From Strigops habroptila (Eukaryota > Chordata > Aves > Psittaciformes > Psittacidae), in NCBI RefSeq assembly GCF_004027225.2, contig NC_044288.2:15262744-15326743 (forward strand): DNA of 64,000 nt, in the 5' to 3' direction. The notes beneath the pieces are model-generated. The model had not been told where the DNA came from, did no database searches, and saw nothing but the letters and a program-made list of their open reading frames with translations. This document shows positions 23,001-38,000 of this stretch, one piece after another (the first letter of the stretch is position 1; each line of letters starts with the position of its first letter). The position numbers and the translations under genes were made by a program.

Positions 23001-26000
23001 TGCCTTGAAGATCTTGCAATTTTGTTTTCATAGGGAAGGACTAAAATACACAAGTTTTTGCTATCTCTAAAAATAAATTGAGAGAGATTAGCAGGTTTTT
23101 AACTAGTGAGGGATGCTACTAGTTTGGCAGTTTGTAAAATTACAACTTTGGAAGCGTAACACATAAAAGCCGAACATTTTTATTGTCGAAAAGAGAATTT
23201 ATTATGCTTACTATGAAAAATTATGTGTCGCCTTATATTTACTTTTTGTGTTACTTAAAGCATGAATGATTCTGCAGTGATCTTGGGTTGGGACTTCAAG
23301 GACAGAGCTTGCATTTGTGTTCATTTTTTTATAAGTTTGCTTCCTTTTACAGCAGGAACATTAACTTTTCCAACCAGACGTTTGTACGCAGCGTATAAAT
23401 TATTAACTTCTGAATACAGCAGAGTAACAATTTTTCACTTAAAAAAATACAGCCAAGGTATAAAACCAGAAGAAAGATCTAAGAACTATATTGGAAAGCT
23501 GCTATTAAAAAACCCCACCAAAACCCAAATCATCCAATTATCCCTGATACCTACTTACAAGCAGTATTGCACTGACCTGAGAAAGCTAAGAGAAGTTGAC
23601 CTTATTAGTTTGTCCTCAAAGATTTCACCTCCAAGCAGTCCCACCCTTAGAAGAAGCTGCAGCAGTTCAATTATTTTGCTTTTAGTGTTATGCGTACATT
23701 ATATAGGTTACATCACAGCTGCTTAGCCTGCAGTGCTTAGAAACTAGCCAGGTGGGACTGGAACATCTGTGCTGCACTCAAACACCACTAGGGACAGCTT
23801 CCAACATCTGGTGCCATTTCTGAATTGTCTTATCGCTGCAAGACATTCTGCCCCATCTGCTACTCTCAACTGGGTTAATTAAACTAGAACCATCTCCTTT
23901 TTAATAAACGGCTAGCAGTAATAAAAGGAACCATTCACTTTCTAATACATGTGTACTTGTATTTCTTTTTAATGTTATTTTACTGTAGACATTGCCAGGA
24001 AGGCAACTGTTCATCCAAGGGGAAATGTCTTTTCTTGCTGAGCGTGTAGCATATGCTATAAGACATGAGATGGGAACGCAAGGATGGTCTATTTGAATTT
24101 TCAGAAACACAGCACTAGTGAAAGCCTTTTACAACTTTTTCAAGAGGGAGAAGATTTCACACAAAGTTAAGAAATTTCTTCAAGACAAATTCTGCAGTGA
24201 TCTAATAAGCATCTCACATATATTTATATACAAGTTTTATGCTGACTGCAACCTGAGAATGAAAAGGCTAACGCAAGCCAGTGAAACATCAAGCTAAAAA
24301 CTTGTTCTGATCATGTTTACTCTGCCTACTGCAATGAACATTTTCAAATCTTTCTTTTTGCAACACGGGTCCTTTCAGGGTTCAGAACAGGTTAATGGAT
24401 TGAGAGTTTCTGTGCAGAATGAGCATCACAGATGGCATATTTTCCACTACATCCTCAAAATATCAACGCTCTCGTGTGCGCCTGTTATCCTGGGCCGTCT
24501 GACAAAGTATCTAGGGATTAATTTAACTTTAAAACTGAACTAGGTTCAATCCCAAAATAACCCCTTCACATTTTCAGTCAAGTCAACTTTTTCTGCTCTT
24601 CTACTGCCTGTTTTCAAATGATGCCGAGTTCCAGAGAGAGGCGTCAGAGCACAAGCTGAATGCAGTAACACTAAATTGTAACACTATCGCCAGCTATGAT
24701 TAAAGAACCTCATCTCCAGTAACACCAAAAAGTAACTTCCAGAAGGTCTAGTCACAGATTCTACATCTTCTCAAACAGATTGTTCTTTTATGGCAACCAA
24801 CCACCCCTCTCATGTACAAATTGTGTTGCTTTAGTAATGTGTAACCCCCCCAAGCCTCACCAACCTTCTTCCACATCTCTGCACCTGAAAATACATAGAT
24901 GAGCAAATTCCGAGTTCCCTGAATTCACATGACTTCCCTGCCAGTTCCTTCACAGGATAGATCAAAGGCTGCATTTGACCCTTTCCCTGTGTCTTGCCTG
25001 ACACTGGGAATGTTCCCACACCCTGTGCTGCAAGGAACAGTGGTCATAACAAGTGACCTGCACGTGAAGGACAGTGCTAATCTTCTCAACATGAGCTATC
25101 CTCAAAGATTCCCATGCAAGATCTGTCACTACAAATGAACCCTTTCCATCTGCCTTCCCAGGTCAGCAAAGAGGTTATTTAGCAGGACCAGCTGGTAATA
25201 TGCCTCTTCTCAACACCATTTCCAAATGCTGCTTTGGAAAGAGAAGAAAAAAGGCAAAAAGAAAAAAGGCTTCCTACACCAAAAGAACCAAACTGATGAA
25301 AGGCTCAAATACACTATAATATGGAAGCTGCCATAGATCTGTTTGAAATACAGGAAGGTTCACTTTGAAGTGGAAACATCTATTCTCAATGTGATTTAAT
25401 TTATATACATAAAAATAAAACCATAAACATATGTATATAAATAAGCAAAAAAGGCTCTAATGTATTTCCTGTATTAACTGGATAGGAGAAGTTTCAGTAT
25501 TGATAATAGGAGGGGTAGTGGTTCTGATCCAAGATATTAAAATTCCATGGAACTGTAGTAACTCCAACATGCAATGAACACCTTTGTATATGAAGCTGAT
25601 AAAATAGATAATAACGCAAAATAAGTTGTTCCTTAAATCTGGGGGCATTTGTGCATAAAAGCACAGATGCACAAAATCAACTTTATCTCTTAACCATTAG
25701 GAATTAAGACATATTTCAGAACAGACATATAAAATGTATCTATTTTTCAAAGAAAATAAGAGTGAACAAAGTTTTTAAGATCTACCAGAAATAAGGAAGA
25801 AAATATTTAGATTCCTGATCCTAACTTACCATGACAATTTCCCACCCATCCAACAGAGTTCTGATGTATTTTATATTCTATTAAATACTTTCAGAGGTAG
25901 CATTTTGGTAGCCTAGTGATGAAAGGCACTGTATCATGTAAAGTACTCATAATACTAGGGGGTTTTATACATTATAATAAAAATACCTAGCGTGACATAC

Positions 26001-29000
26001 TACAGGGGTTCCACTACAATACACCAAAAAGCACCATAACTTCAGATAGAAGTAAGAGTAGTCTTTGCATACACATGAACACAGGCACATTGCAACACGT
26101 GGGCCTCCAGCCACTCTGGATTGTGATTTTCTGGCACAGCCTCTGTGATTTCACATTATCTTTAAAAGAGAAACTGAGGCTGAGTATCTGTCATTCCCAA
26201 AATACACACATAACACTTCTACAAACAATGTGAATATGATCCTATATATGACAACTTGCTTACTTGTAATGAAGTTACATGAAACATTTCCATCTATAAA
26301 AAGGCACATGCTCATCTTTTATTTGCTATTCAAAGTGATCTTTAAATAAAAATTAACTCTCTCCCAACTGTGCCACTAGACCACAAGTGCATGGAAATCC
26401 TTTTTCTATTCTGTGCTAGCCACAATCGAACCTGTCGATACGAAGAACCTGTAAGCACAATAAAGCACTTTAAAGTTTTAGGTTTTGAAAAGCAAACCAC
26501 CAAAGCTCTGAACACCTCTATCAATCCTGTATGCAGTGCACTGAAATTTAAACACACTCCGGAAAAGAAACTGCATTTTGAGAGCATAAGTCCTTGTGAA
26601 GGTTAATGGACTTAAAATTTAACTGAGTGTTTACTAAGTGAAGGGACATGTTTTACAATGAATAATTTTACTTTTAGGTAGCAATTTCTTTTTGGTGTTA
26701 GGGTTGGGATCAACCAAGTGCCAAAACAAAGTAAGATAAAGAAACAAGTTTGCCATATACTTTAGATGAAAGCTTATATGAAAATCATCCATCTCCAGCT
26801 GCCTAGCCTTTGAATTGCACTAGGAGAAAAGCTTCAATGTGAATGGATTGCATTTGCTTTTAGAGTTAATTATAAATAACTGTATTACAAACACACTTTC
26901 TGACAGACTGATCTGGCACTTAATCTTTGTGCTGCTAACATTTAATAGTCCCACGCAATAGCATATACACTACCCCTGCTACAAAAGATTTTAGGCAGCT
27001 CTAAATTTGTTTGAGTATTCATTTCTCAATTTATCTACTACTCTATATATCAAACAAGCTTATCCTCAGAGTTGGTTCTAAATATGCATTAAGAAAATAA
27101 AACCACGACATGCCTACCTGTTGAAACTGGCTGGCTAGCTCCATCAAACAACAGATCAACCAGGTCATTAGATGACTTGCTGCCAGAGGGTACAGAAGCC
27201 TGAAGAAGAAATAACACAACAGATCTCATCTCATGATGTCATCACTCATCTTATATGACTTTAAGAAGTTTTCTGTGGCTTTGGGGTTGGTAGTTTTTGT
27301 TTTCAGGAGAGATGGCAGATGTGTCTTCAAAGCCAACAATCACTGAAATGTGGCTTAATTTGAAATCAAATACTGAAAAGCCAGTGACTCAGGGGGTTTT
27401 TTACCATAAAGGAAGAACTTGTTAAGTGTGAAGGTTCAGATAATCCTTCAAACTTCAAACCAACATTTTCTCTTTGCTTTCCTGAAGAGAGCACAACATG
27501 GTAATGACTAGATTTTTAAAATTCTACATCTTAAAGCAATCAAACAATTTATTATAATTAAACTGTTCCACAGCCTTTGAAAGCCCCAACTGAATACTTT
27601 TGATAAAATAGTTCTCTTGAAGGTTGTATAACAAAAATTCTACCCTAAACTAGAAACTGTCTCAGATGTCAGAAGAAAAGAGGTCCCAAAATCATGCTTT
27701 ATTGTGCTCTCCTGCGGTCTCACCTTTGCTGTAGGCTGTGCAGTATGAGCATCAGCATTCTGTTCTGGACTTGCTTTATCGCCTGTATAATGTGCTGCTG
27801 CTCCCAAGTCAATGGTTTTTGAAGGATTTGCTGTGCGTTTGTGTCTGATGGTAGTTTCTGTAGCTTGTGTAATATGAATGTGTTTCGTTGTCACAGTCTC
27901 TTCATCTTTAAACTCAGCTTTGGGAGATTTACCTCGTCTTGATTTTTCTTCATCACTGTCACTAGAAAAACAAAAGCGATAGAATATGTCTTCAGCTACA
28001 AAACTTTTGTAGTTCCTTGTAGCAATGATTCATAATGAAAATATTGCTTCTTCCTATATTTGAGAAATGCTTTAACCTTACCTAATGCATCAACATACCA
28101 CAGCATTACACCTATTGTACAAAAGCGATAAAGAAAGTTATTTTGTTAAACATGGACTGCAAGTCCACAGCAAAGGTTAATAGGAAATCAGTGTTTAAAT
28201 CCAGTACATTTAATTATCTTCTGACAGGAACTCCTCCACACATTATATAACACTTCAGCGACAAGAACCTAAGTCGGCAGGTCTGCTCTGTACTTACACC
28301 AAGAGGCAGAAAGCAGTGAACCAAATACAGCTACTATCGTTCAGATTTCAAGAATTCCATTGCACAGAAACAGCTTTTCAGATCCTTTCAAATGTTTGTG
28401 GAAAAAGAATGTTTACAGAGTTATGCAATGCAGCGATACTGATCATTTTCTATCAGAGAACACACAGCCTTAAAACATAAAAGAACAAAAGTGTCACCAT
28501 TTCAGGCGAAAACTTTTTAGATGTCACTGTGTGATATTTGTTCTATCCGTTACATTTTCTACTTCTATATTTTAAGTCTTTCACAAACAAACCAATTGAC
28601 CCTCACCAAAAGTCATGTTACCATCAAGGTAAGATTTGTGCATAACAGTGAAAATTGCTTTAGAGAAAGCTTCAATTTGTTGAAACGTATTTTGAAATAG
28701 TAATTCCCTTAGCAATATAGTTGAAAGTGGAAGGGTTTTTACATTTTAATAATGCATTAGAATACTAAACCTGCAAAATTTAAGAAAGGCTGTCCCTTTG
28801 TCAGTGGGAATATGACAGTAACTGCAATATACTCTGGAGGGTAGCCTTTGTTCTCTGTTAACAATAGTGGGTTTTTTGGAATACATTGTGTGTGTCATTT
28901 CCTCTATGCATATTACCTACTCACCACTGGGGATGGCTCAATTCATTAACATTAGTGAATATAAATGCTCACTCCCTCTTTTAATCTTTTATTTTTAAAT

Positions 29001-32000
29001 GAAATATATCACAGCTGCTGGCCAACCAAACTACTACGGGCATTTGCTTGAGGCAGCCTTACGTGGACAAGTGAGCTCAAATGGCATCCCTTCACCTTCT
29101 CCTTCCAAGGCATTTCAACCCTGACTTGCACAAGTGTTGCCTGCTGTTCCAGTTCTGGATTTCTACACCTAGCCTACCTATGTGCACAAATGCATCAAAG
29201 ACCTCTAACCCCATTTTCATTTGTGACATCAGGATTTTAACACAAGCCCCAGAGAAGACTGGTCTGCACATTAGCATGGTGTACACGGTACCTCATTCCT
29301 AAAGCCTCAGAGGAGTGTAGATGATGTTGCCTTTTAGATGCATGTTGAAAGTACCTAAAACCAGGACAATCACAGCTAAGGCTCAGCCTCTTAAAACCTG
29401 CTGCAATGTATTTCTTGTCATCACTCAGAACGAGCCTCGTCCATACACACATTCTGTGGGTTAAGTGATTGACAAGCATCGAAGTCCAATCAATGGACCT
29501 ATTGCTACAGAAATGGTAGAGATCAATCTCACTAATGTAAGAATGAAAAAAAAAAAAGTAAGTCTTTGGTGATCTACAGCAAAATAAATGTCTAAAAGCT
29601 TTTGAGAAAAGAAATTAAATATATATGCCAGAAAGCAGGACAAATATTACAATCCTCAATTTTCTATGACAACCTGTACTGCTTCCAAACTGTCTCAGGA
29701 GATCCATTCTTTATTTTTCTTTCATGGTCACATTAACAAAGAAAAAAATTACAGATTAATGTTCTCTTTAAATGTGTTTACTGTGCTCACAGCAGTAAAT
29801 TGCAGTGCTTCACCTGAGAATTGCAGAGTGAACTTAAAACCAAAAATTATAGCTGGCGTTGTACCAAATAATTAAAAAGACTTCTGAAAGGAAGTACATG
29901 GTTGCAACTTCCAGAAGTTAAAACTATGGATACATGCTTTCTTCTTTGCCTTAAGGTTTTTGTGGTGTGCATTTTGAGTTTTGGGCTGGTTTTTTTTAAC
30001 ATTCTTTAAGGCAATAAAAATAGTTACTGACCCTGTAACCCTTTACATGGAATTTGCCTTTAAACACGGGTGTTGCATCCTTTTTCAGATGTACTAAAAG
30101 CTTTGCTTCCTTTCTATTCCATTACCTGCATCAACCTTTCTGAATACTGCAGAAACAAGGATTGAGAGAGTTTTAAGAATTCTTATGAAGAAAAGTGTAG
30201 TGTTTCAGAAGATCCTCTGTATACCTGCAGGTATTTTAGAAAACAACTTCAGCACACAAGGCTTGACTCAGGGCAGCAATTGGTTTATTCACCTGAGAAC
30301 TAACAAGCACTATGAAAGAAAAATTGGGGTTTTCCCACCCCATGGGGTATTGTTTCTGGTCTTTGCTTCCAAGGGGATATATCTCTGGAGAAAAGAATCC
30401 AATTGCCCCACAGCAGTACTAACACTTTTCAAGAGAAAAAGCAGACTAGGCTTCTCTCCAGAGTTAGCTGTGTGAGCTGCAGGTCCACTGAAGTCTACTG
30501 TAAACTCAAGCCCAGGTTAAGCTCTTGGTTACTTCAAGCATTTTTTATTCTCTTCCATGCAAACTACTAGCTTTGAAAGCAGAGTCAGAAATCCAGAAGT
30601 TTGGCCAAGTTCGCCTGGTGTGTATATTGGAGGTAAGGATTGTGTCATCCAAATTCCATTAACCCCTGTGAGGATATGCAAGTCATTTATTCTTTGTGCT
30701 TCAAGACCTTTATTGGCTTTACAGTACTAAAGTAATAATGATTTATAAAGCTATTAAGATAGAAACAATAGAACATACAACAGCAGATTTGCCAGCTGAG
30801 CGACTATCACCATTTAGCCTTTTCCAAGGAAAACGGCAACTTAATTCAATGTTGTTATATAGCAGCAGGCTACAAAGAAACTAGTACATTTCTGGAAGCT
30901 TCTTTTGGTTTTTAAGAAGAAGAATTGCTGAAGTGTGAAAACACAGAAATGCATGGATTCCATGATGCATTTACAAGAGAAAGTTATGTTGTTGTGACCT
31001 TAAGTCACATGATAATTAAAATTCCATGTTTCTTTCTGTTTCAATATGTGAATATAATATTCTGTTAATACATCAATGAGGTTTATATTTACAGTATCTT
31101 TAAGCATAAATAGACGTTCTATAACTTCACGATCTTCTTAGATCCTTTGATGCCTTCTGTAGAAAGAAACCCCTTCATTTCAACACTGAGAAAATACCTT
31201 CCATGTTGTCTAATCACCATGCTAAGAGAAGCCGAAAGGAAATTTCAGGCTGGTAGCCAAAGCAATGCTGGAGAAGCCACATTGCTGGATTCCTTCTTAT
31301 AGCAGGATAACCTGCAACTACTCAATTGGTTTTGCTAATGTATGTGCAAAAAAATTTCCTCCTTTTATTTCAAGTTCTGAGTTTATTACTTCCATAAATT
31401 TCTAGACAAATAGCACACCTGATGGTTACAAAAAAACCAGAAGAAAAAATTAAAAGGGACAAAGGGTTACAAGAGCAAGACAAAAATGAAAGATGTAATA
31501 TTAGCCAGAGAAAAACATCAGTGTAGAGATGTACAGGGGAGAGTCCTCAAAATAAGCTGGTTTTGGTAATGATAAGACTGCAGAAAGGACTGTCTAAAAC
31601 ACTGGAAGGTGCAAGACTTTATACCAGCACAAGTAAGAGACCAACGCTGTTCAGAAATAAAGCGAAGGAAGTAAGATAAAAATTGGTCACTGGACATCCT
31701 CTACGTGAAATGTGGATAGTGAGCTTTCCAGATGTCATGTGACAAGTTGCTTTTCAAAGGTAAGTACAGAATAGCACACAGCAATATACCATTGTTAAAA
31801 TTGAAATTGTTTACTTTCCTTCTGATCCCTTCTCTTTGTAGTCTACTGATAGTACGTTCTAAGAGGGAACCCTCATGTCTGCAAAGAATACCAGTTTTAT
31901 GATTTATTAATGCCCTAGCAAGGGCACCACACTCTTTTTCTCAGAAATACTACCATTATATTTTGTTTCTGTGCAAAATGGCTTGTAATGCATACACATC

Positions 32001-35000
32001 TGTGTGTGTATATGGGTATTTTTATATACACATATATAAAAATGTGTGTAATTGCCATCTGAAGATATTCCTGTAAAAAATATTAATCAAATCTCAGTGC
32101 AATTTTGAATTTTAAGTTGTTTCCCAAAAAGGGAATTATTGAGCAATTTCAGATTCTGTTAAGTATGGATTTGATCTCCTGATAGTAAAATTCAATGCAC
32201 CTGTTGAACTGTAATGTGCAGTTCTTTCCGCAGGCAAAGCAGGGTAGGTTTTCTTCCTTACTGAAGAAATTTAATGGCCAGATGTAAAACACAAATTTCT
32301 TGAGGAGGTTCAACTGAAATTGACTTTTTTAAAATGGTTTTAAATAAGTCACCTGCAGTCTGTCTTCCCGAGATCAGCTCAGGGAAAAAGCACTGTGTCA
32401 ATGTAGGTGTGAGCAATTTTACATCTCTTTCCTCTTTGGCACTTCAGCATTCAGAGTAACTGTATCAGCCTCCGATATACTGGTGCAAGGAAGACCACTG
32501 AATTGCTGAGACAAGGAAAAGCTTAGGAAATTTCAGCCAAATTCCCTGCTTTGCCAGCAGCTATCTAAGCGAGGGGCAGTAATGGATGACAGCCAAGAGC
32601 AGTTAACTGACAGAACTGCATTATTCCCCAAGACCAGTAAGGGCTGTATCTGAAGTCCAGGAAGCAGATACTGAACCCAAACATGCTTCCATACAGACAA
32701 GAAGAATGACAGAGTATTATCACTAACAATCAGCAGTGTTGAAGAGCTTTATAATAGCAATTTCATAGAATAAATGAATGTTAAAATAACTGTAGTACCT
32801 GCACCTTTCTGGAGAGTCTTCTCTATCTTTCCTTTGGAACTTGCGGATGGTATCATCAATCGTGCTTCCAATTTTGTCGCTCAGCTCGCCTAACTTATCA
32901 CTGAATGGAAAAGCTGTTTTCTTATCCCATTCTTCATCCCATTTTGACTTGGGCTCAGGATCATATCTTTCACCTGTGTAAGGCATTAAGATAAGACATA
33001 TTAAAGATAACAGGAAAGAAAAAATGCCTGTGGTCTTTCTGGAACCACTCTCAAGCCCCCCTGCCCTACATACATAAACCTTACAAGTTTTCAAAGCAAA
33101 CTGAAAGCTCCCACAGTGCTGAATCAACACTATTATAGCAAGGCACAGCATGTAATGCCAAACATTAAGTGGCAGGAATGCAGATTCAAAGACTTTTGTT
33201 TATGACAACGATACAATCTGAATGCACTGCACAGCACAGCACATCAAGATACTGTTGGACTCTGCTGGAGAAACACAAGAGGCACAATCAACCCTGGCTG
33301 CATAAGCAGCTTATCAGAAATGGGACGTGCCAGCTCTGTAACAGGCACTTAATACATCACATCCCATTCTTGGCCAAGCTGTGTGCTCAGAAGTAAATCA
33401 ATGGGGTTTTTTATATGTTGACATTCATGAGCACATAGAAGTGTAGTACCAAAATATCAAAAGACATAAGTGTGCAATACATAACTTTCTGCTCTTTCTT
33501 CTCCACACTCGGCGAGTGAAAAAACCTTCTAAAGAGATAAAAAGAGGCGGCAATAAGGCAACTCACCATTTCAGCAGCCACTGAGTACCCTGAGCATCTT
33601 TACTAAACACTGTCACCAAGAAATCAAAATCACTCCTTCTCCCCCCCCACAATGAAGTATTCAAGACATCCATACTGTTAGCTTAGCTTACCAACCAAGT
33701 TTTACTTGAAATAAGTATATTTGCAGTACAATCTCATTAAGAAAGCTTAAAAAACTTAACCTGGCTTTATTCATACACATTCAGCCAACTTAAGATTAAT
33801 TTAAAAGAAAACCCACAACATTTACACTTTAACAAAGACTTAACTATCAGAAACACAGCACACATTACTAACTTGTATTGTGATCTTATATCAGAAAATA
33901 TAGGTATATAAACCAACCCAATATATGTTTACTTAAGCTGAGTAACACTGAGCAGCAGAAAGGAAGAATGGTGAAAAATTCATTATTTCAAGTTACATAC
34001 AAATTATATTGTAGCTCAAGTAATGTTCAAGATGCATTCAATTAAGCCACTTTTAATTAAAAGTAAATGATAGATTCTAGCACTACAAGGTGCAAAATTT
34101 GAGTTATATCTGTCCAATAATACCGCATAGCAGAGGATGCATTTTCTTACTGAAGATGTAAGTGCAAGTCTCCAGTGGTGTTTGTTTAGATCCATAAAGG
34201 ATAGGCAAACTTTTACAAAGCAGAGAACCTGTTGCAAATCAGTGTGAGTCAGTGAGACCTTTATCATTGAAAAAGGAGAAATTGCTAAGAAATGTACTGC
34301 TGTTAAATGTTGCAGAAGAATAAAACGGCCTTATTTCAGTTTATGTCAGGCTTTCAAGCATTTTAACATAAAATCCAGTAGAAGGTTTCCTTGTGCGTCA
34401 GGAATCAAAGTAAATTAAAAAACACCCCAAGAGCCTGGTGCTTTCGGGACAAAAAGAGCTAAGGAACACTCTGAAAACACAAGCATTTCATATTTAAATA
34501 ACTAGAATCTTTTAGATGACAAGTCTGACCTGGGAAAAAGTTTGTTTTGTGCTGCTAGAGATTATTTTTTTTAACCTTACTCAATGAAAGGATAATTAAA
34601 AATCCTTTACCATAAAAACTAAGTACAAGACAAAGGAGATATTCCTTTAAATTAAAAAATTTGAATGATAACTAAAGAGCATATGGACAAAGAGTTCTAC
34701 CCAGCGTACAGGGATAGATCACGACTGTACAGAGCTAGTCAAAAGATAAGCTCAGTGAAAGAACAGAAGGACATGTGCTTAAAGTACAAATGCAGTGACT
34801 CATAAGTATTTCTTAGAAGAGAATCACCAGAATTCCAAGCAGGTAGCAAAAGCCTAAAAGAATATAATAAAACTAGACATATCCTGCCACAGAGATACAG
34901 ATTTTCAATGACTGCATATGAGGAAAAGGGAGAACAGAGGAACAAAGAGAAGTAACCTGTCAAAACCAGAAGAGAGCAAATCTAAATTTAAGGCTTACAG

Positions 35001-38000
35001 TGAAGAATAAAAAACATACATAGCACCAGAGAGGGACAGATGAGGTTTACTCATCTGACAGATGACTTACTACTCAGATCTTATACCGACCCCTTCTCTC
35101 GAAGAAGCCACTGACTAGCAAACCAGAGCCATGTACCATTGTGACTCTGGGATTCATCCCTTAATAAAAGCAGCCAAGGATTTACTCAGGCCAAAGAAAA
35201 TACAGCTAAACATCTCAAGACTGGCAGCTGGATCATGGACGACATGCTGGGATACATCAGGCATAAAAACCAGTTCAGATCCCTGCTACACATTATGGCA
35301 GGGGCCGGGGAGCAAGAAGGAAGCTGCACACTTGTACTTGATAAGCAAAACAGTGCTGGTTGTGTGCCTTTATCTAACCAAGGCTATCAGGGAAACCTGT
35401 GTCCTCTCCAAACAAAGTCAAGCTGATGGCATTACATCCTCCAAGACCAAGATCCTACAAACACATTATGCTGAAGATGCAAATAGTCTGACAGAACTCA
35501 ATGCACACGTGAAGCACATCGGGCACCTCAGCAAAATGGGTGAATTTGTTTCCAAAGCAAAGGGACATCAGGCTACCTGTCAACAGCATTCAGATGGTGG
35601 TTTGGTTTTTATTTTCCACTTCGTGCTTGAATGTTTTTAAATAAAGGATCTTAGATTTTAAAAACACACAAACTGAGACACTAACAGCTGTATTGGTAAA
35701 TTCCTGAAATATAAACTCCACCACTTACAACATACTTAGTGCATACATCTGAAGTCAGATCTGGCAGACATCAGAATCCATACAGTTAATACTTGAATAT
35801 CTTTCAAGTGTCCAAACACTATTACTTGGGAAACCAAAAAGTCTAATGCTATATAATATCTATATTGTTTTACCCAAACAGTATTACTGCCCTAAAAGCC
35901 CTAACCCAAATTAACCAATGGTTCTAAAGGAGGTTGTCAGGAAGGAGTAGGTGAAGTCATTCTTATGCTGTAGTGGGTGGAAAGTACCATCATGTTTTAA
36001 GACTGACTAAGAAACCCTTACTTACGAGGGCATTTATTTATCTACTTCTGCTACAGCAGCATTCATTTCACAAGGAGACTCTGCCTATGAATAAAAAAAG
36101 AGACAGCTAAGTTTTGGCTAAGCCAATGCATTAATGTCATTTGTATAAGTTGCTAGTTTGTTTTTAATCTAAAAAGAAAAAAAAAAAACTAACTTACAAA
36201 TTTAAATGAATTACTGTAAAAATCCTTACGTGGGAGAAAATGTGCAAGAACTCTTTGATAACAGCAACACTGACAGTTAAAGAAATATAAAGAAAAAGCA
36301 CCTAAAGGAGCATCTTAGAAATTCCTTATGTTATCTGTGCTATCCAAGCCAAGTTAAAAGATGGTCAATCCTTGACCAAGAAAGCCTAGTACTCACTGTA
36401 TCTGAACCCTCCAACACTGTCCGAGGAAACCCCAATGTATTTGTCTTTGTTCTTCTTTGCTTTCTTTCTCTCTTCCCGAAGTCGATCATCATCTTGAGCA
36501 AATTCAACCATTTCTTTTACCTTCTGGCGTATGTTTATACCCTGGTCTTTGCCATTTTCATCTATATAGGTAAAGCAGGATAGAGGCGATGGGTGGAAGG
36601 GGGGGAGGAAAGAAAGAATTAATCAGAGGCAGTAATATTGAACATCAAGCTGATCAATCTGAATTACAGACACAGCAGTCAGAGAAAGATCTTATGGCTA
36701 TTAAGGTCCACTGCATGTGTTTAAAAGGGATGAAATATTTTGCTTCAACACAAATTTTCCCCCTTAGATAAATGAATTTTCACTGAATGGTGTATTTAGA
36801 AACATCTCACTGCTGCCAAAACATTGAAAAGATTAACAAAAGATTGAGGCAGAGATTATATTCTCCAATGGAACAATTTTAGCCCTTCCAAATACAACCC
36901 CTCTTCCTCAGTCTTTTTAGCACAGTTTTGCAAGTTTAACTGCAAGAACTCAGCCTTATTGTACAACTGAATTCTTGAAAAATAGCTTTCAGTTGGGATG
37001 TACTACTAACTAAACGTGCTCCTTTCCCAGCCTTTTTCACATTCAAAACACACACTGGCCTTGCTGCCTTTGCACTGTAAATATTATTTGGTGGGAGGAA
37101 AAAAAACCCAGCTTCAAACAGATGTGTGTGTTTTGGAGCTCTAACCTTTTCTTCCCATATGATTAAAGCTATTCCTTTACGGACACCACAGGGGACCAGT
37201 CTCTAGTGCATATTTTAATATAAACCCGAACACTCATGTTGTGTTGGTTCTGTTGTTATTAGCCAGTCTTTTCTGCAAGTTCTTGTCTTCACTAATTAAT
37301 ACTCTAGGGTCCCACGTCTTGGATTCTGCACTCTTCACACAACTGGCAACAGTCACATTCTAATTAGACTGGGGAAGCTTCTAAGCTGGTTCAGGTGACT
37401 GACAACTCCAACTACTGTTTTAATTTGCTTATAAGATTTTTCTATTGCTCACCTACAAAGTGGTAATTTTCCAGGGATCGCAAATCATAAATGTGTTCTC
37501 TGGCACTTGTAACAACACGCTCTGATCCATTCCTTATGAGGTAAGCTAGGAGCAGCAAAGACTATAAAAATACAAAGCACCTTATGATTGCATGAACAAA
37601 AGCTCTATCTTTTTTTAAAGGAAAAAAAGAAAAAGCTGCAATAGAAAACCAAACCTATCCCCCTCCCCAAATTAGTGAGTAATAAGACTTTCCCCTTTTA
37701 AATAAATGCTTATCATACGGGTTCACACAGAAAAAAGACGTTTTCCCCACATGCACCTTTTGCTCTTTGGAAGATCAAAACTGTATTTGTCAAACTAATT
37801 TGTTGTTACTAAATCACGAGTAGTTACCTTCATTAGCTACTGCTGATTTTAAAATGCAGCAGTAGCAACGTAAGAGGAAAAGTTAACCCTGGTAAATGAA
37901 GCATTCTCTTTTGCCTCTTTTGTACACAATTTTCCAATGGTTTTCATTGAAAAGTAACTCCTACAGAAATTTGAGAAGCCTTCTGTAGGACGCAATGGAT

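Noticed and set aside
23262..23726. 154-codon frame in intron 8
   Set aside because: No recognisable motif; the composition is that of translated AT-rich intron.
23788..23802. CTCF-like string CACCACTAGGGACAG
   Set aside because: It lacks the GGGGC part of the core, so the match is too weak.
26150..26200. Reverse MIR-like patch in intron 8
   Set aside because: Only about 20 bases (gagaaactgaggctgag) fit the consensus, too few to call.
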